Source: Cladopsammia gracilis
Lineage: Eukaryota; Cnidaria; Anthozoa; Scleractinia; Dendrophylliidae
Length of the DNA stretch: 64,000 nucleotides
NCBI GenBank assembly: GCA_022457155.1
Contig: JAJGOT010000256.1
Coordinates: 1,034,501-1,098,500, forward strand
Direction: 5' to 3'
Shown: piece after piece, positions 32,902 to 44,329 of the stretch
How positions within the stretch are numbered: position 1 is the stretch's first letter
How the letters are laid out: every line of letters begins with the position of its first letter
Translations under genes and position numbers: made by a program
The notes under the pieces: generated by a model
Told to the model about the DNA's origin: nothing
What the model saw: the letters and a program-made list of their open reading frames with translations, nothing else
Databases searched by the model: none

Positions 32902-34557
32902 ATGGATTCAGAGCTCGAAGAACTGCAACTCTTCAAGTTGAGGGAGGAATTTGTAAGCTCCCGATATCGGAAATGGAGCAGTTAGCGGAACACGTGGGCC
33001 TGGAATCAAAGGAATACAAAGGGAAAAGTAAGCTTGCCATGTCACGGATCGTTCGTCTTAAAGTCGAGGATGAGCTTGGAAAAGCCGAAGACAAGACTGA
33101 GTATCTTAAAGCACTCCATAATTTTATCTCTGGGACACCACCACCACTCGAAGAATCATCGAACAGCGAGGATCAAAATAAAGAATCTGTGAAAGCAACA
33201 ATGGCGGAATACGAAGCTCTACGTAAACAATTCGAGGCAATGATGGAGTCTTGCAAAAAGAAAATGGAGGAGGCGCGGTAAAATTCGAGGACGAAAAATC
33301 GACTACGCCGGCTGCTACAACTTCAAAGCCAAAGGAAGGTAACATAGTGTCACTTGTAGATGTAAAAACTGCTCTTCGGAGAGATTTTAAGATTGTGGGT
33401 GTCATTGGAGGGGAGAAACAAAAGGACCGGTTGTCCTTCGTCAGTTTAATTCGCCAGATTGATACAGGGCTAGAGAAAGCATACAAAGAACGGGAGATTA
33501 TTGACGGTGTTATCCGTGCTATCAGCCCCAGTTTAAAGTTAAGGTCATATTTAGAAACCATGAAGGAACGTACCCTGCCGAAATTAAGACAAATGCTACG
33601 AGCCCATTACAAACAGAAGTCGGGTACGGAACTATACCAAGAACTAACAACCATGTGTCAGTCACCAAAGGAAACTTAATTCGGGCCCTTGATATAAGGC
33701 AGCAAGTTCTCTTTGCATCCCAAGCTGGGAGTGGCACTGTGAAATATGAGCCTTCTCTAGTGCACCCCCTGTTCCTACATGCTGAAGAGACCGGTCTGCA
33801 GGATGAAGCTGTCCGAAACAAACTGCGGCCGTTCCTCCAGGAAGCAGAGATCACTGACGAAGAATTGATGGAACAAATCAATGTGGTTGTTTCTGAAGAG
33901 TCTGAGCGGAGGGGAAAGCTTGGTGCTTCCAATTACAAGAATGTAAGGGTGAATGCCTTGGAAGCAGACGGTAAAAAGGTCGAACCGGGAAGTCAGACAC
34001 AGTCAAAGAAGTCTGGCACGAAAAAGTAACCGAAACCTGACAGGCCTGACAGACTCATGGTCACCTTGGAGGCTGTTCAATATGGATATTGCTGCCCTGA
34101 AAGAAGCTCTAGGTTCCCAGAATGCACCTGAGAGAGAACGGGTTCGGTACAGGTATCCATATGACAACCAGAGGAGACGGCTCTGCGAAGTGTGCCAAAG
34201 GGCCAACCAAGATTTCTGTGACCACTGTTTCCGCTGTGGTTCAAGTGACCATTTTGCACGAGGATGTCATAGGGGTGTGGCCGGAACTACAAACCAGGGA
34301 AACCGAAGGAGGCTGCAACCGCGGGACAGGGAGTAGCTCAGTGATGACCACATAAAACAGTCTCATGTTTGTGTCAACTGTGGCAGGAAAGGGTTGTCTC
34401 TAAAGCAATGTTCTTGTTGTCATTCGGTGCACTACTGTTCTCAGAAATGCCAAAAAGCCCACTGGATGAGGCATAAGCAACTGTGTAGCGCTATCAAGTA
34501 TCATCAAACCAGGAGAGAGAGGATGTTACTGACGATGGCATGTATGTTAGTCACCTA
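32902..34557 (+). pseudogene. Gypsy gag region with zinc knuckle and MYND-like finger (frameshifted)
   Basis: The ATG at 32902 opens a helical, charged N-terminus. The frame shifts near 32950, 33270, 33655 and 33960. The middle (33350-33950) looks like a Gypsy capsid domain (FVSLIRQIDTGLEKAYKE, IRALDIRQQVLFAS). A CCHC zinc knuckle CFRCGSSDHFARGC lies at about 34230-34271. After an in-frame TAG (34334-34336) the same frame continues into CVNCGRKG ... CSCCHSVHYCSQKCQKAHWM..H..LC, a MYND-type zinc finger (34370-34487), ending at TAA near 34557. A MYND finger is unusual for a retrotransposon Gag. Frameshifts make this copy non-coding. Confidence 0.8.
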
Positions 34558-34627
34558 ACACCGAACCAACACGCGGAAGTATCTAAATTGGTGGGAAAGA
34601 GATGTATGATTCAGTGTGTTATGAACA

Positions 34628-35485
34628 ATGTTCAGACTGAAGCTCTCTGTGTTTTTGGACACTGGTGCCCAAGTTTCTATGGTTTCTAAGGATTGGGTTG
34701 CTCAGAATCTGCCCACAGTTGAGAGACGTCAAATCGATGAACTGGTAAATGATAAAGGACTTGTTGATTTGAAAGCTGCCAATGGTAGTGAAATCCCATG
34801 TGAAGGCTGGATTGAAGTTTCATTCAAACTTGTGACCTCGGACGACAAACATGGTATGTCAGTACCCTTCCTGATTTCCACGGTTTCTTTGGACCACCCT
34901 ATTGTCGGATACAATGTCATTGAAGAAATTGTTAAAAACCCTGATAGTTACTCTCTTAACAGCCATGAAGAAACACTAGTCAGCACCCTTAACTCTAGCC
35001 TTCCGAATGCAAAGCAAGAGAATGTTGAAGCTTTGATTGATTTCATTAGGACAACCACTCCAAGTGAACTGTGTAGCGTGGAAGTAACGAAAAGGGACGT
35101 GGTAGTTCCGAAGAATGAGACAGTGGTAGTCACTTGCTCCGCAAATACTGGCCCAGTTGAATCAAGACTTCCAGTATTGTTCGAACCAGATGTTGAATCG
35201 CCTTGGCCATTAGGGCTTGAAGTCCCAGAAACAGTAGTAACGCTCAGAGGTGGTGCTTCATCACGAGTTGGCATTCAAGTGAGAAATACCACAGACCATG
35301 ACATCATCTTGAAAAACAGGACAGTATTAGGCAAACTTAAACTAGTTAAATCTGTAACACCACTTGAAGTACGAAAGAGAGAGGAAGAAGAAAGTTTAGC
35401 AGACCGTGTTGTTCACGCAGAAACGTTATTGGCAGAGGATGAACAGCAGAGAACGAAACTTGAACCTAAAGCACCTGTTATGTAG
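34628..35485 (+). pseudogene. Gypsy aspartic protease region
   Basis: The open frame of about 285 codons has the retropepsin active-site motif LDTGAQVSMV near residue 12 and the downstream hydrophobic-Gly strand HPIVGYNVIEE. The C-terminal 150 residues form a linker to RT. The frame is intact here but belongs to a broken pol. Confidence 0.85.
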
Positions 35486-35563
35486 GGATGTCAAAGTGAG
35501 ACTAGTAATCCACCCCCAGATGTTGATTTAGGAGACCTGTCAAGAGATCAGAAAACTGTAGTA

Positions 35564-36165
35564 ATGAACATGTTAAGAGAGGAAGCAGACTCCTTTTCGA
35601 AAAATGATGAGGATGTAGGGTGCGCAGAAGGTCTACAGCTCAATATTAACTTGTCAGACAGTCGTTCAGTCCAGAAGAACTACACAGCAGTTCCAAAGCC
35701 CTTGTATCCAGAAGTTAAACAATATGTTGAAGATTTACTCAATCGTGGATGGGTGCGAAAGTCACGTTCAGCCTAACTCATCGCCAGTAGTTTGCGTTTG
35801 AAAGAAAGATGGTTCCCTGAGACTATGTGTTGACTTCCGCGAGCTGAATAAAAGTACGGTAGCTGATCGACACCCACTCCTTCATGTGCAAACAACAATT
35901 GAGAATCTGGGGGGGGGGACAAGTGGTTCTTACTTCTAGACCAAGAGAAGGCTTACCACCAAGGATTTGTCAGCCCTCAATGCCAACACATGACTGCATT
36001 TGTGACTCCATGGGTCTGTACGAGTGGGTCCGGATCCCGTTTGGCCTCAGGAATGCGCCGGGGGAATTCCAGAGGTTTATGGAGAACTGCTTGGAGGGTC
36101 TTAGAGACGACATTTGTGTTCCTTACCTAGATGATGTGATTGTTTTCAGAAGTACCTTTGATTAA
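35564..36165 (+). pseudogene. Gypsy reverse transcriptase, palm region (frameshifted)
   Basis: Begins with the RT lead-in (PLYPEVKQYVEDLLNRGWVRKS). In-frame stops and shifts lie between 35770 and 35960, including a G-run near 35911. It resumes with the conserved [22 protein letters not shown] and the catalytic YLDDVIVF motif (near 36124-36147). A stop follows at 36163. Confidence 0.88.
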
Positions 36166-36175
36166 CACGTAGAAA

Positions 36176-37144
36176 ATGTACGAACAGTTTTGCGGAGGCT
36201 GCGCTCACATGGGATCAACCTCAAAGCAAAAAAAATGCAAAATGTTCAAGAAAGAGGTCAATTATCTGGGAAGGGTTGTTTCTGCTAATGGATATCGGAT
36301 AGATCCCTCAAACACCAAAGCGGTGATGGCACTGAAAGAAACGAAACCAAGAACTGTTGGGGACGTGAGGAAACTCTTGGGCTTGCTAGGATACTATCGC
36401 AAGTACATTCAGGACTTCTCCAGGATTTCACAACTACTTTTCAAACTCCTAAAAGCACCAGAAATTAATAAAAACAACGCTCCAATCAGAAGAGACAGAC
36501 GTGGTCAGAAAGGAAATCGGACACAAGCGCAATCTAACCATGCCATCAGTTGGACACAGGAGCACCAAGGAGTGTTGGAGAGACTTGTGGACTGTCTTGT
36601 TAATCCGCCAGTCCTCGGTTATCCGGATTATAGCCTTCCATTTGTCCTGCACACAGATGCGTCCGACAGTGGCCTAGGGGCAGTACTTTATCAACGCCAG
36701 TCTGGTAAAATGCGTGTGATAGAATATGGATCCAGGACCCTTACTCCTGCTGAGAGGAACTATCATCTTCACTCTGGAAAGCTAGAGTTTCTAGCTTTAA
36801 AATGGGCCATCTTTGAACAGTTCAGAGACTATTTGTATTACGCACCTTCATTCACAGTCTATACTGACAACAACCCTTTACCGTATGTCTTATCCACTGC
36901 CAAACATAATTCAACGGGACACTGCTGGGTGGCAGAACTTACGGATTACAACTTTGAGATCAAGTACAGGCCTGGTAAAGTGAACAAAGATGCTGACACT
37001 TTGTCAAGAATCCCTTTGGACATCAACCAGTACATTCCAATCTGTACACAGGAGACATCACAGGATGGCGGCTCAGAAACGCGACCCAAGTATCGGCAGA
37101 GTGCTAGCATACAAATCGGATGGGCGAAAACCGGTAACCCGTGA
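36176..37144 (+). pseudogene. Gypsy RT thumb and RNase H
   Basis: The frame of about 322 codons has the RT connection (LGRVVSANGYRIDPSNTKAV, RKLLGLLGYYRKYIQDFS), then RNase H with HTDASDSGLGAVLYQ, YGSRTLTPAERNY and YTDNNPLPYVL, ending in the KYRPGKVNKDADTLSR motif that precedes integrase. Confidence 0.9.
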
Positions 37145-37240
37145 CATTTGTAGAGAACTTCCGTACACAAGAAAGTTGCTGGGTGAATGGCCAAAGTTGG
37201 AAATTGGAAGAGATGGGCTACTGAGAAGAAAGTGTGGAGA

Positions 37241-37923
37241 CTCAAGTGAATTACGTCCTGGGCCCCTGTCGATTTTAAAGAGGGTGGTCTAACGTAAACG
37301 GATTCAGAGGCATCTCTTAGTCTAGATAACAATTTAGGCCAAACCGCAAACATAAACTGTTCAAAATGTATATATAATATTGTGGATTTTTTCATCATGT
37401 GACCATTCACGCCCAATTTTGTAAGAAATCCGTTGATTCAAAATTCCCACCAGTAAGCAATAGTTTTCTATAACAAATTTTACGTCCTAACTATGGCTAT
37501 CAGTATTGTTCTTGGAACAGCGGGTGGAATGAGAGAAAACCATTTAACGGTTTTCTCTTGAACCGATTTCAAGTTGGAGTAGGACTGGCACTAGTAAAAA
37601 AAGAACAGGAAATAACAATTGACCAGTGCAAGGATCCGAACCATTCCAGCCGGGTTTTCTAATCCCTGGCCATGCTGAATGTTTTTATAAAGAAAAACTA
37701 AATCTGAGAATGCAGCTAGTGGTGGGAATCTTTATTTGTGTTTTTTTGAGATAAAGGGCGTGGTCAGTCACGTGACCAGGCACTTTGAAATTCTTTGCTC
37801 TGGTTTCTATACTTTATAATATTTAACCATCATTTGCTCCTTCATTACGTCTCAAAGAGCGAGTTTTGGAAAAGAAACTAAAAGATCAAAACCAATTTTG
37901 ACCCAGGCCTTAATTCACTTGAG
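37241..37923. mobile_element. 683-bp MITE nested in Gypsy integrase
   Basis: Both ends read CTCAAGTGAATTA inward, followed by CCTGGG. The element separates the RNase H-integrase linker from the integrase zinc domain. It has no ORF of note. Target duplication is unclear (possibly GAG). Confidence 0.7.
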
Positions 37924-37937
37924 GAGTATTTACACTG

Positions 37938-38536
37938 GTGTTGCCGAAGCAATTTCATCCTTTGATCTACAAAGAGTTACACCTGGAAATAGGCCACTTG
38001 GGGGCAGAGAGAGTACTACACTTAGCTCGTGAGAGGTTTTACTGGCCCCACATGCATCGTGACATTACTCACTTTGTGACTCGGGTGTGCAGTTGTCTGA
38101 AGCAAAGGCGACCAAATATCTCCACTCGTGCTCCTCTCCAACCTATTGTCACAAATGCACCGTTTGAGTTAATACCCATAGACTATCTGCACCTGGAAAG
38201 AAGCTCTGGCGGTCACGAATACAGTTTGGTCATCGTTGATCACTTCACACGATTCGCGCAAGCGTACCCCACAAGATAACAAGTCAGCCCGTACGGCAGC
38301 CGACAAGCTGTACAACGATTTTATGTTCCGTTTTGGATTTCCGGCGCGTATTCTGCATGACCAGGGAAGGGAGTTCGAGAACAAGTTGTTTCACCAGCTA
38401 CAGCAGTTGTGCGGGATGATCCGTTCAAGGACTACGCCCTACCACCCTCAATGCAACAGTAAGGCAGAAAGATTTAATAACCAAACATTGCTGTCAATGC
38501 TAAGAACTCTACCCGAAGAAAAGAAGAGTAAGTGGC
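37938..38536 (+). pseudogene. Gypsy integrase: zinc domain and core (frameshifted)
   Basis: The HHCC zinc-binding motif (HLEIGH ... C.C) leads into the catalytic core, with the three acidic positions visible in [19 protein letters not shown] and [11 protein letters not shown] stop and frame change lie at about 38279. The core is cut at 38536 by a nested transposon. Confidence 0.85.
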
Positions 38537-38724
38537 TAGCCTGCGAGCAGGCTCACTTGTTTGGGGTATCGCGCGAGTATGTTGGCGGTGAAGCCGCCAG
38601 GGTGAGCCGGCGGAGCCGGCGAGAAGAATGGGGCGAGAAAAGTCTACTTTTCTCGCTCGTAATTCGCATGACACTCGCGCGTGAAACCGAAATAGTAGAG
38701 CCTGCTCGCAGGCTAGTAAGTGGC
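38528..38724. mobile_element. 179-bp MITE with 9-bp target duplication, nested in integrase
   Basis: The element (38537-38715) has ends TAGCCTGCGAGCAGGC and its reverse complement, and a perfect 9-bp duplication GTAAGTGGC on both sides. A 9-bp duplication fits Mutator-like elements. It interrupts the Gypsy integrase and is therefore younger. Confidence 0.88.
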
Positions 38725-39833
38725 ATGAGCTTGTGCCCAAGGTTCTTCATGCATACAATTGCACCAAGAGTGAATCCACTGGGTATTCACCATTTTACCT
38801 ACTCTTTGGATGTTCGCCACGTTTGCCAATTGATATTATCCTGGGTACATCACCAGAGTCAATGACAGGAAACCACATCACCTATGCTAAAAGATGGAAG
38901 TCTGCTACGACGGAGGCGTACTCACTAGCTGCAGAGAAATCCTGCATGTCATCTTCTAAGGGGAAACAGTTTCAAGATCGCAAAGCACACTATACAAACC
39001 TGGAACCTGGGGACAGAGTCCTCGTCCGAAACCTGTCAGAGCGTGGGGGACCTGGTAAATTGCGGGCTTACTGGGAAGATCAGATTCACGTTGTGGTAGA
39101 ACGAAAAGGAGACAATCCTGTCTATGAAGTGAAACCTGAAGGAGGAAACAAAAAGAATCGCGTTCTGCATAGAAACCTGCTACTTCCATGTGACTTTCTA
39201 CCGGTAACTCCAGAGCAAGAACATCAAACAATTAACAAGACTCGGCGTGGATCTAGGATCACGAGGCAAACGCGCGATGCATTACAGACAAGTGCTGATA
39301 GCGACACGGATGATGCTGAACATCTAACCTATTCACCAATAGAACTTGACGAATTGTGTTGTTCCGTGGAAATAGTCAACCCTGAAACCAGCACTGCTTT
39401 TGGTCGACATGTACCAATAGACATTGATGTCCAGACCCCGTCTAATGAGCTGCAGTCTGTAGATGACCAGGGACCAACAGATGTGAATCACTCTGACCCT
39501 GCTGAGAACCAAGACACGTCACATGTGTCAGTGCCAGAGGATCCGGGTCCTGAGCAAAGGCCAGAACTTGTATCGGAATCGGAATCGGAACAACCGGAAC
39601 CAGACCTGGAACAAAGTCGTCCCCAGCGTGTCCGTCATCCACCAAGGATGTTTACATATGATACACTGGGAGAGCCAACTATCTGTGGTGTCCAGATCGG
39701 TTCAAACCCTGTCCCCGGATGGTGCTGTCAACCATTCCAATCACTCTGGATACAACCTGCGTTTCAGTACCCTACACAACCATGTTATGGTTCGTTGGCG
39801 TACCCACCCTATATACAGACGATACATGTGTAA
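38725..39833 (+). pseudogene. Gypsy integrase C-terminus and tail
   Basis: Resumes the integrase (ALH-type [20 protein letters not shown]), then a GPY/F-like C-terminal domain (PGDRVLVRN, GKLRAYWED) and a long acidic, Ser/Glu/Pro-rich tail. No chromodomain is seen. The frame is open to 39833. Confidence 0.82.
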
Positions 39834-40182
39834 TTTGCATGCACATATTGACTGCTAAAGACTTTCATTGACGTTGTTGTTGAACTGTTTATTTAATTAC
39901 CTGCCTTTTGTGCTGTTGTGCCTTTCAAACAGGCAAATGAATGATATTGTTATCATGGAACTATGACTGTGCCTAGCCATTTATTGAATCAAGTGTGAAC
40001 GAAGATAGGTTTTGATTACATATTTGCATAAGTTTTGTTGTATAAAATTGCTGTCTTGGGCCTGATCAACCCATAATGCAAGCGACATACCAGGAATAAT
40101 GCATGAGAATACGATGGCACGTTTTAGTTGGGAGACGAGAACTCCACTGAACTTTGTAACAAATGTCTCGGAGGACATTTTT

Positions 40183-40194
40183 AAAGTCGGGGAG
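40183..40194 (+). promoter_or_regulatory. Gypsy polypurine tract
   Basis: AAAGTCGGGGAG, mostly purine, lies directly before the 3' LTR, where plus-strand DNA synthesis would be primed. Confidence 0.6.
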
Positions 40195-40196
40195 TG

Positions 40197-40366
40197 TGTG
40201 AGGTGACGTAATTGCAATATAGAGAACTCGTGACCAGTGTCACGTGACTTGTAGATCTTCGACCGCGTGCGAGATGGAAAGGATTTTCAAGTGCAGAGAT
40301 GTAAACTGTAAACTGTTTGGACTTCGGGTCCACTACTTCCAGCACAGTTGTTTGTGCCTGGCTACA
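40197..40366 (+). repeat. Gypsy 3' LTR
   Basis: 170 bp, TGTGAGGTGACGTAATTGC to TGGCTACA. About 24 bp present near the end of the 5' LTR (around 32690-32715) are missing here. Confidence 0.9.
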
Positions 40367-40370
40367 TTGA

Positions 40371-41500
40371 CAACTACCAAGCGAAAAAAAAAACCATAGC
40401 GTAATTTCCAAGCTATCGTTTCCAAACCTCCATGTGTGACTACATATATCATATAGCTGCCATCATTGCTGGGTGTATTTTGCTTGTACAGCGAAGGGAA
40501 ATCGCGTATTGTGTGAGACGGCTGTGAGATCAACAAACCCGTCGACTCTAAAATTACATGACGTCATTCTAACTGACCAATAATAACCACGCTATCCCAC
40601 GCAGTGGGACACTGACCTAATAATAGATTTAAAATAATTTTCATTGGAAGAGGCCCATATATGGGGGATCTGTTCTCTTAGATTATTTTTCTCTTGCAGC
40701 TACCTATTTACAGAATATTTGGGGTAAGATACGACTATAATTAGAGGTTATTTTGAAACTTAGTTGCCTTTAAAATCGTGAATGACCAAGACTGGTGGTA
40801 ACACATAAGCCAGGCAGTCGAATTTTGGTACCAATACATTTTCTTTAATCCTTTTAGAGTGAACCCTATCTTCAGCCATGCATGCAATGCGATTCTTACT
40901 TTTGAGTATTGGTAGAAACCTGTAGTGTGTGCTCATACGCCGTGAAATGATCAAATGAAATCTTAAACCGAGCACGACGTTTTTTATGTTGTACATCCAA
41001 TGGACTGATTTGGGCTAGTTTTCTGCCAATTTTTTTGTGGAATTCACAACGATTAGATTATTTATAACTTACTGGAATGACATGCGTAAGTTGGTTCAGA
41101 CAAGCTGTAATGGTTTGTTAGCACCCGTAGTTCTTCCAAAATATATGTCTCGCTTAAAGCTACAAGTACATGCATGTAAAACAAAAACGTACATGGTCCA
41201 AGTTTGAATTACCACAAAAGAACTCACCTCCCGTAGTTTTTAGTGATCTATTTCCAAGACTTATGAAGAGAATATAATCTTTAAGTTAACAAGCGTGAAG
41301 CTTAAATACAACAACACACTGGGGCATACATTGAAATTTCCATCCACTGGGAATTAAACTCGTTTTATGCAAACATTTTCTATGTTCCTCAACACCAATG
41401 TGGTCGCCATGAATACGTCGTATTCACACGATATTATTTGATTATTTGATTTTCTCCGTTGTGTTAAATGTTATCCTTTTATATGGAGCTAACTATTAAT
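40371..41500. other. Intergenic, no gene seen
   Basis: AT-rich with short chance frames only. Confidence 0.5.
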
Positions 41501-41502
41501 AC

Positions 41503-41790
41503 TGTCCGTGACTTGGTTATTGTCACTCTCGGCGTTGAACTAATTGTATGGGTTCTTTTGCAAATAAAATGCTCTTGTCGTTGAACAGCTTGAGCTCCAA
41601 AAATAAAAAATGACAAGGGAAGTAATATTCTATTCGTTAGCTATGGGTAAAATGAACAGAGGTTCATTGCACACCATGCTGCCCTAATAAAATGAAACGA
41701 TAGTCGCCATTCCTCTTGTCCGTGACTTGGTTATTGTCACTCTCGGCGTTGAACTAATTGTATGGGTTCTTTTTGCAAATTAAATGCTCA
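41503..41790. repeat. Direct repeat, about 72 bp, spaced 214 bp
   Basis: TGTCCGTGACTTGGTTATTG through GTATGGGTTC and AAATGCTC occurs at 41503-41575 and 41717-41790 with two or three differences. It could be retroelement end remnants. Confidence 0.85.
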
Positions 41791-42062
41791 ATGCCATGAA
41801 CTGTGTTTTCCTCTCGAGAACTAACACCAATCTGACTTTTTTTAGGGTTGTCCACAAGATGCTCCAAACTGTTAAAATTACTCAGAAAGTTGCTCAAAAG
41901 TTGCTCCAACATCTTAATGCTCCTTTCAGTCATATTTACTACAAAAAGTTGCTAATTACCCAACCAAATTAATGAACCATTTTTCACTGTTCCTTGACTC
42001 CTAAGCTTTTAATAACTTGCAAAATCGAGTTACAACATTTTCTCATTTTCTTCCAATATTAG

Positions 42063-43084
42063 TTAACCCTTACACTACTGAAGCGGCCAAAAGCGGCCAT
42101 ACAAGACTCCACTGCTTTAAAAAATTGCAACTTTCTCAATCGCGCGAACACTGCCTTAACTATCAGTTGTGAGCATTGATTAGAAAGTCCCTCAAATTGA
42201 GATACCCAATAAACACAAAAAAGTCAGCCATTTTTGCAGAATATCAGCGTTTGAATTTGGACAAGAACAAAAATGACCTTTTTTAACGTCATAGAAAAGC
42301 AACAAAAATCACGTTTTTGCCTTTAGTTTTTTTTTATTCAAATCATCGTGGCAAACCCAAAAGTCAAAATTCACAGCAAAATTCAGTCCTAGTCCTAGCT
42401 TAGCAGCGAATTTTTTTCTTATTCGTTGCTCGGGCCCAGCTACAGCCTCTCGTTCTAGTGCATACTGATCTTGCCTTGATTTTCAACATCACCACCGCAT
42501 TGCATGCTGGGAAATAACGAGATTTTTTGACAGCGTTCCTTCCGTCCTCCACACATTTTTTATATATATATGCTAAGTCCACAGCCACTCCGACCCACCG
42601 CCGAAATTTCGCGCTTGTTGTGTTCTCCTGTGGTCGCAACTTCCAAAATATGCCGCGGTAGGTCGAGAAATTCATCTAGAGTCGAGTCCCAAAGCTACTT
42701 CGTTTCCTGGCGGCCATTTTCCAGTTCAACGAGCAACCGAGCCAAATTCGTAAACGAAGTACAACACCTAACTCGCTTCATTGAGAAAGTGGACTCTGAA
42801 CTACCTTCAAGATTAATGATGCCCATCAGGCAGCTACTAAAGATGAAAAATGGCTATGGACTTACCAAAAATCGCAGATACAACATACTTCATTCTTTAT
42901 TGCAATCGAACGAAACAAAATGAAAACGTCACAATGACGTTTCCAGTAAACTCGAGCCTTCAGTGCTTTAGAACAGCAGCACTTTCCATGGTAACTTTAA
43001 ATATGGAGTCACGAAATCCTATGGGGCGTGTGTATGTAGAAAATCTTTCAAAAACGTAAAAAATCTCAGTAGTGAAAGGGTTAA
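42063..43084. mobile_element. 1.0-kb TTAA-flanked piggyBac-like MITE
   Basis: The element (42067-43080) is bounded by TTAA. Its ends read CCCTTACACTACTGA and CCCTTTCACTACTGA inward, the CCC start plus TTAA target typical of piggyBac. Inside, a TATA run (42560-42572) precedes a 117-codon plus-strand frame (42570-42923) rich in Arg and Ser that I cannot assign. It may be captured host sequence or chance. Confidence 0.8.
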
Positions 43085-43840
43085 CCAAACAATCAATCTT
43101 ATGACTGAATAATGTTTAACTTGTTAAAACGTGTTGCAACATTTTCTCATTTACTTCCAAGGCGGGGTTGGTCTGTACTTTTCTATGTCGAGAAACGTTA
43201 GCCTTATGTGAAGTACTCAGTCTGGTATCGGCCTGCTGTAGCTGTTATCTTCAAAGCATTTTTTAAATCTTCAGAGACACTCGAGCATGATGAGGCATCG
43301 CCATTGTCCGCCATATTAAATTTAAATCCACCCACCGCTGACCACCTGAATCGCCTTTTTAATAACCACAGGCAAACCAATGCTCCACATTCCACAACGT
43401 GCACTTACTTGGTCTTATACACCTAATTGAAGACACATTGACCCGTGAAAAGCATAAATCATGAACGATGAGACCGAATGGGATTCTGGGTAGGCAGCAT
43501 TGGCAAACTAGTAATATTCTATTTCTTGATAATCAAGATGTTTTCTTTGTTTGAGACATTTAAGAGCATGATTTATGCATCCTGTGTTAATATAATGTGT
43601 ATTCTGTCACAGACGAAGATTAATTTACCCAACTTCCCAGTAAGCCTTTGGGTCGCATCGTTCATGGTTTATGCTTTTCACCTGACAACATTTCTTCAAT
43701 TTGGTGTATAAAAGTTGTTGTTTATCAACACTGGATAAAACTGACCTAAAATAAAACGTTTGTAACCATATGAACAACCAAACGAAATAAAAGGATGGAT
43801 TCCGGATTGCTAGACATCTGAGGATTAAAGTTGCATGACT
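43085..43840. other. Intergenic, no gene seen
   Basis: Short frames only. The block CAACATTTTCTCATTT.CTTCCAA occurs on both sides of the piggyBac-like element (42032 and 43137), which suggests that the insertion landed in a local duplication. Confidence 0.45.
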
Positions 43841-44083
43841 GGAATACTACTGATTCGTCCCCAGTCGTCTCTCAATTCACGGAGGAGAGCGGCCGAGGGG
43901 AGCGCGAGGTGTGATGGGAAGGAGGAAAGAGCGGAGACGTTGTCTTTCCCTTTCCTTTTCCTCCTTCCCATCTCCCCCTTCGGTCGCGCTTCTCTCTTCC
44001 CCCTTCCCCCCCCCCCCCCCCCCCCACGCGCGTCTCCCGCGTCTTACCTAGAAAGATGACTGGGGACGAGTCAGGGAATACTA
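43841..44083. mobile_element. 225-bp MITE with perfect 9-bp target duplication
   Basis: The element (43850-44074) has ends CTGATTCGTCCCCAGTC / CTGACTCGTCCCCAGTC and GGAATACTA duplicated on both sides. Mutator-like by duplication length. It contains a run of 17 or more C. Confidence 0.9.
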
Positions 44084-44329
44084 AATAACATCTCTTTCTC
44101 GCTGAAGGGAATCAAATTCTTTGGTTGCAGGATTGACCATATCGTTATTAGTCTGGCCAAATGCCTTCAAACAGAACTGTTTTATGAATTCACTCTATTC
44201 CCAGTCCCATAATAATCAATCAAAAATAGTTTTGCTTGAAAAAGTCAGGGAGATACACAATCACTGTGACTGATTACAACATCATTCTGCTTTGTTAAAC
44301 TTAATATTTTTTCTTTAAAAACGCAACTC

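Larger units (their letters stand above)
32533..40370 (+). mobile_element. Ty3/Gypsy LTR retrotransposon, full length but inactivated
   Basis: Target duplication TTGA at 32533-32536 and 40367-40370. 5' LTR 32537-32730 and 3' LTR 40197-40366, both TG...CA, with the 3' copy missing about 24 bp. A primer-binding site follows the 5' LTR and a purine tract precedes the 3' LTR. Order of domains: Gag, protease, reverse transcriptase, RNase H, integrase, which is the Ty3/Gypsy order. Several frameshifts and stops, plus two nested transposons in the integrase, show that this copy cannot encode its proteins. LTR differences suggest considerable age. Confidence 0.92.

Noticed and set aside
38236..38865. 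A 209-residue ORF across the integrase
   Set aside because: It joins true integrase codons to translated MITE sequence (38537-38715). The chimeric frame is an accident of the insertion.
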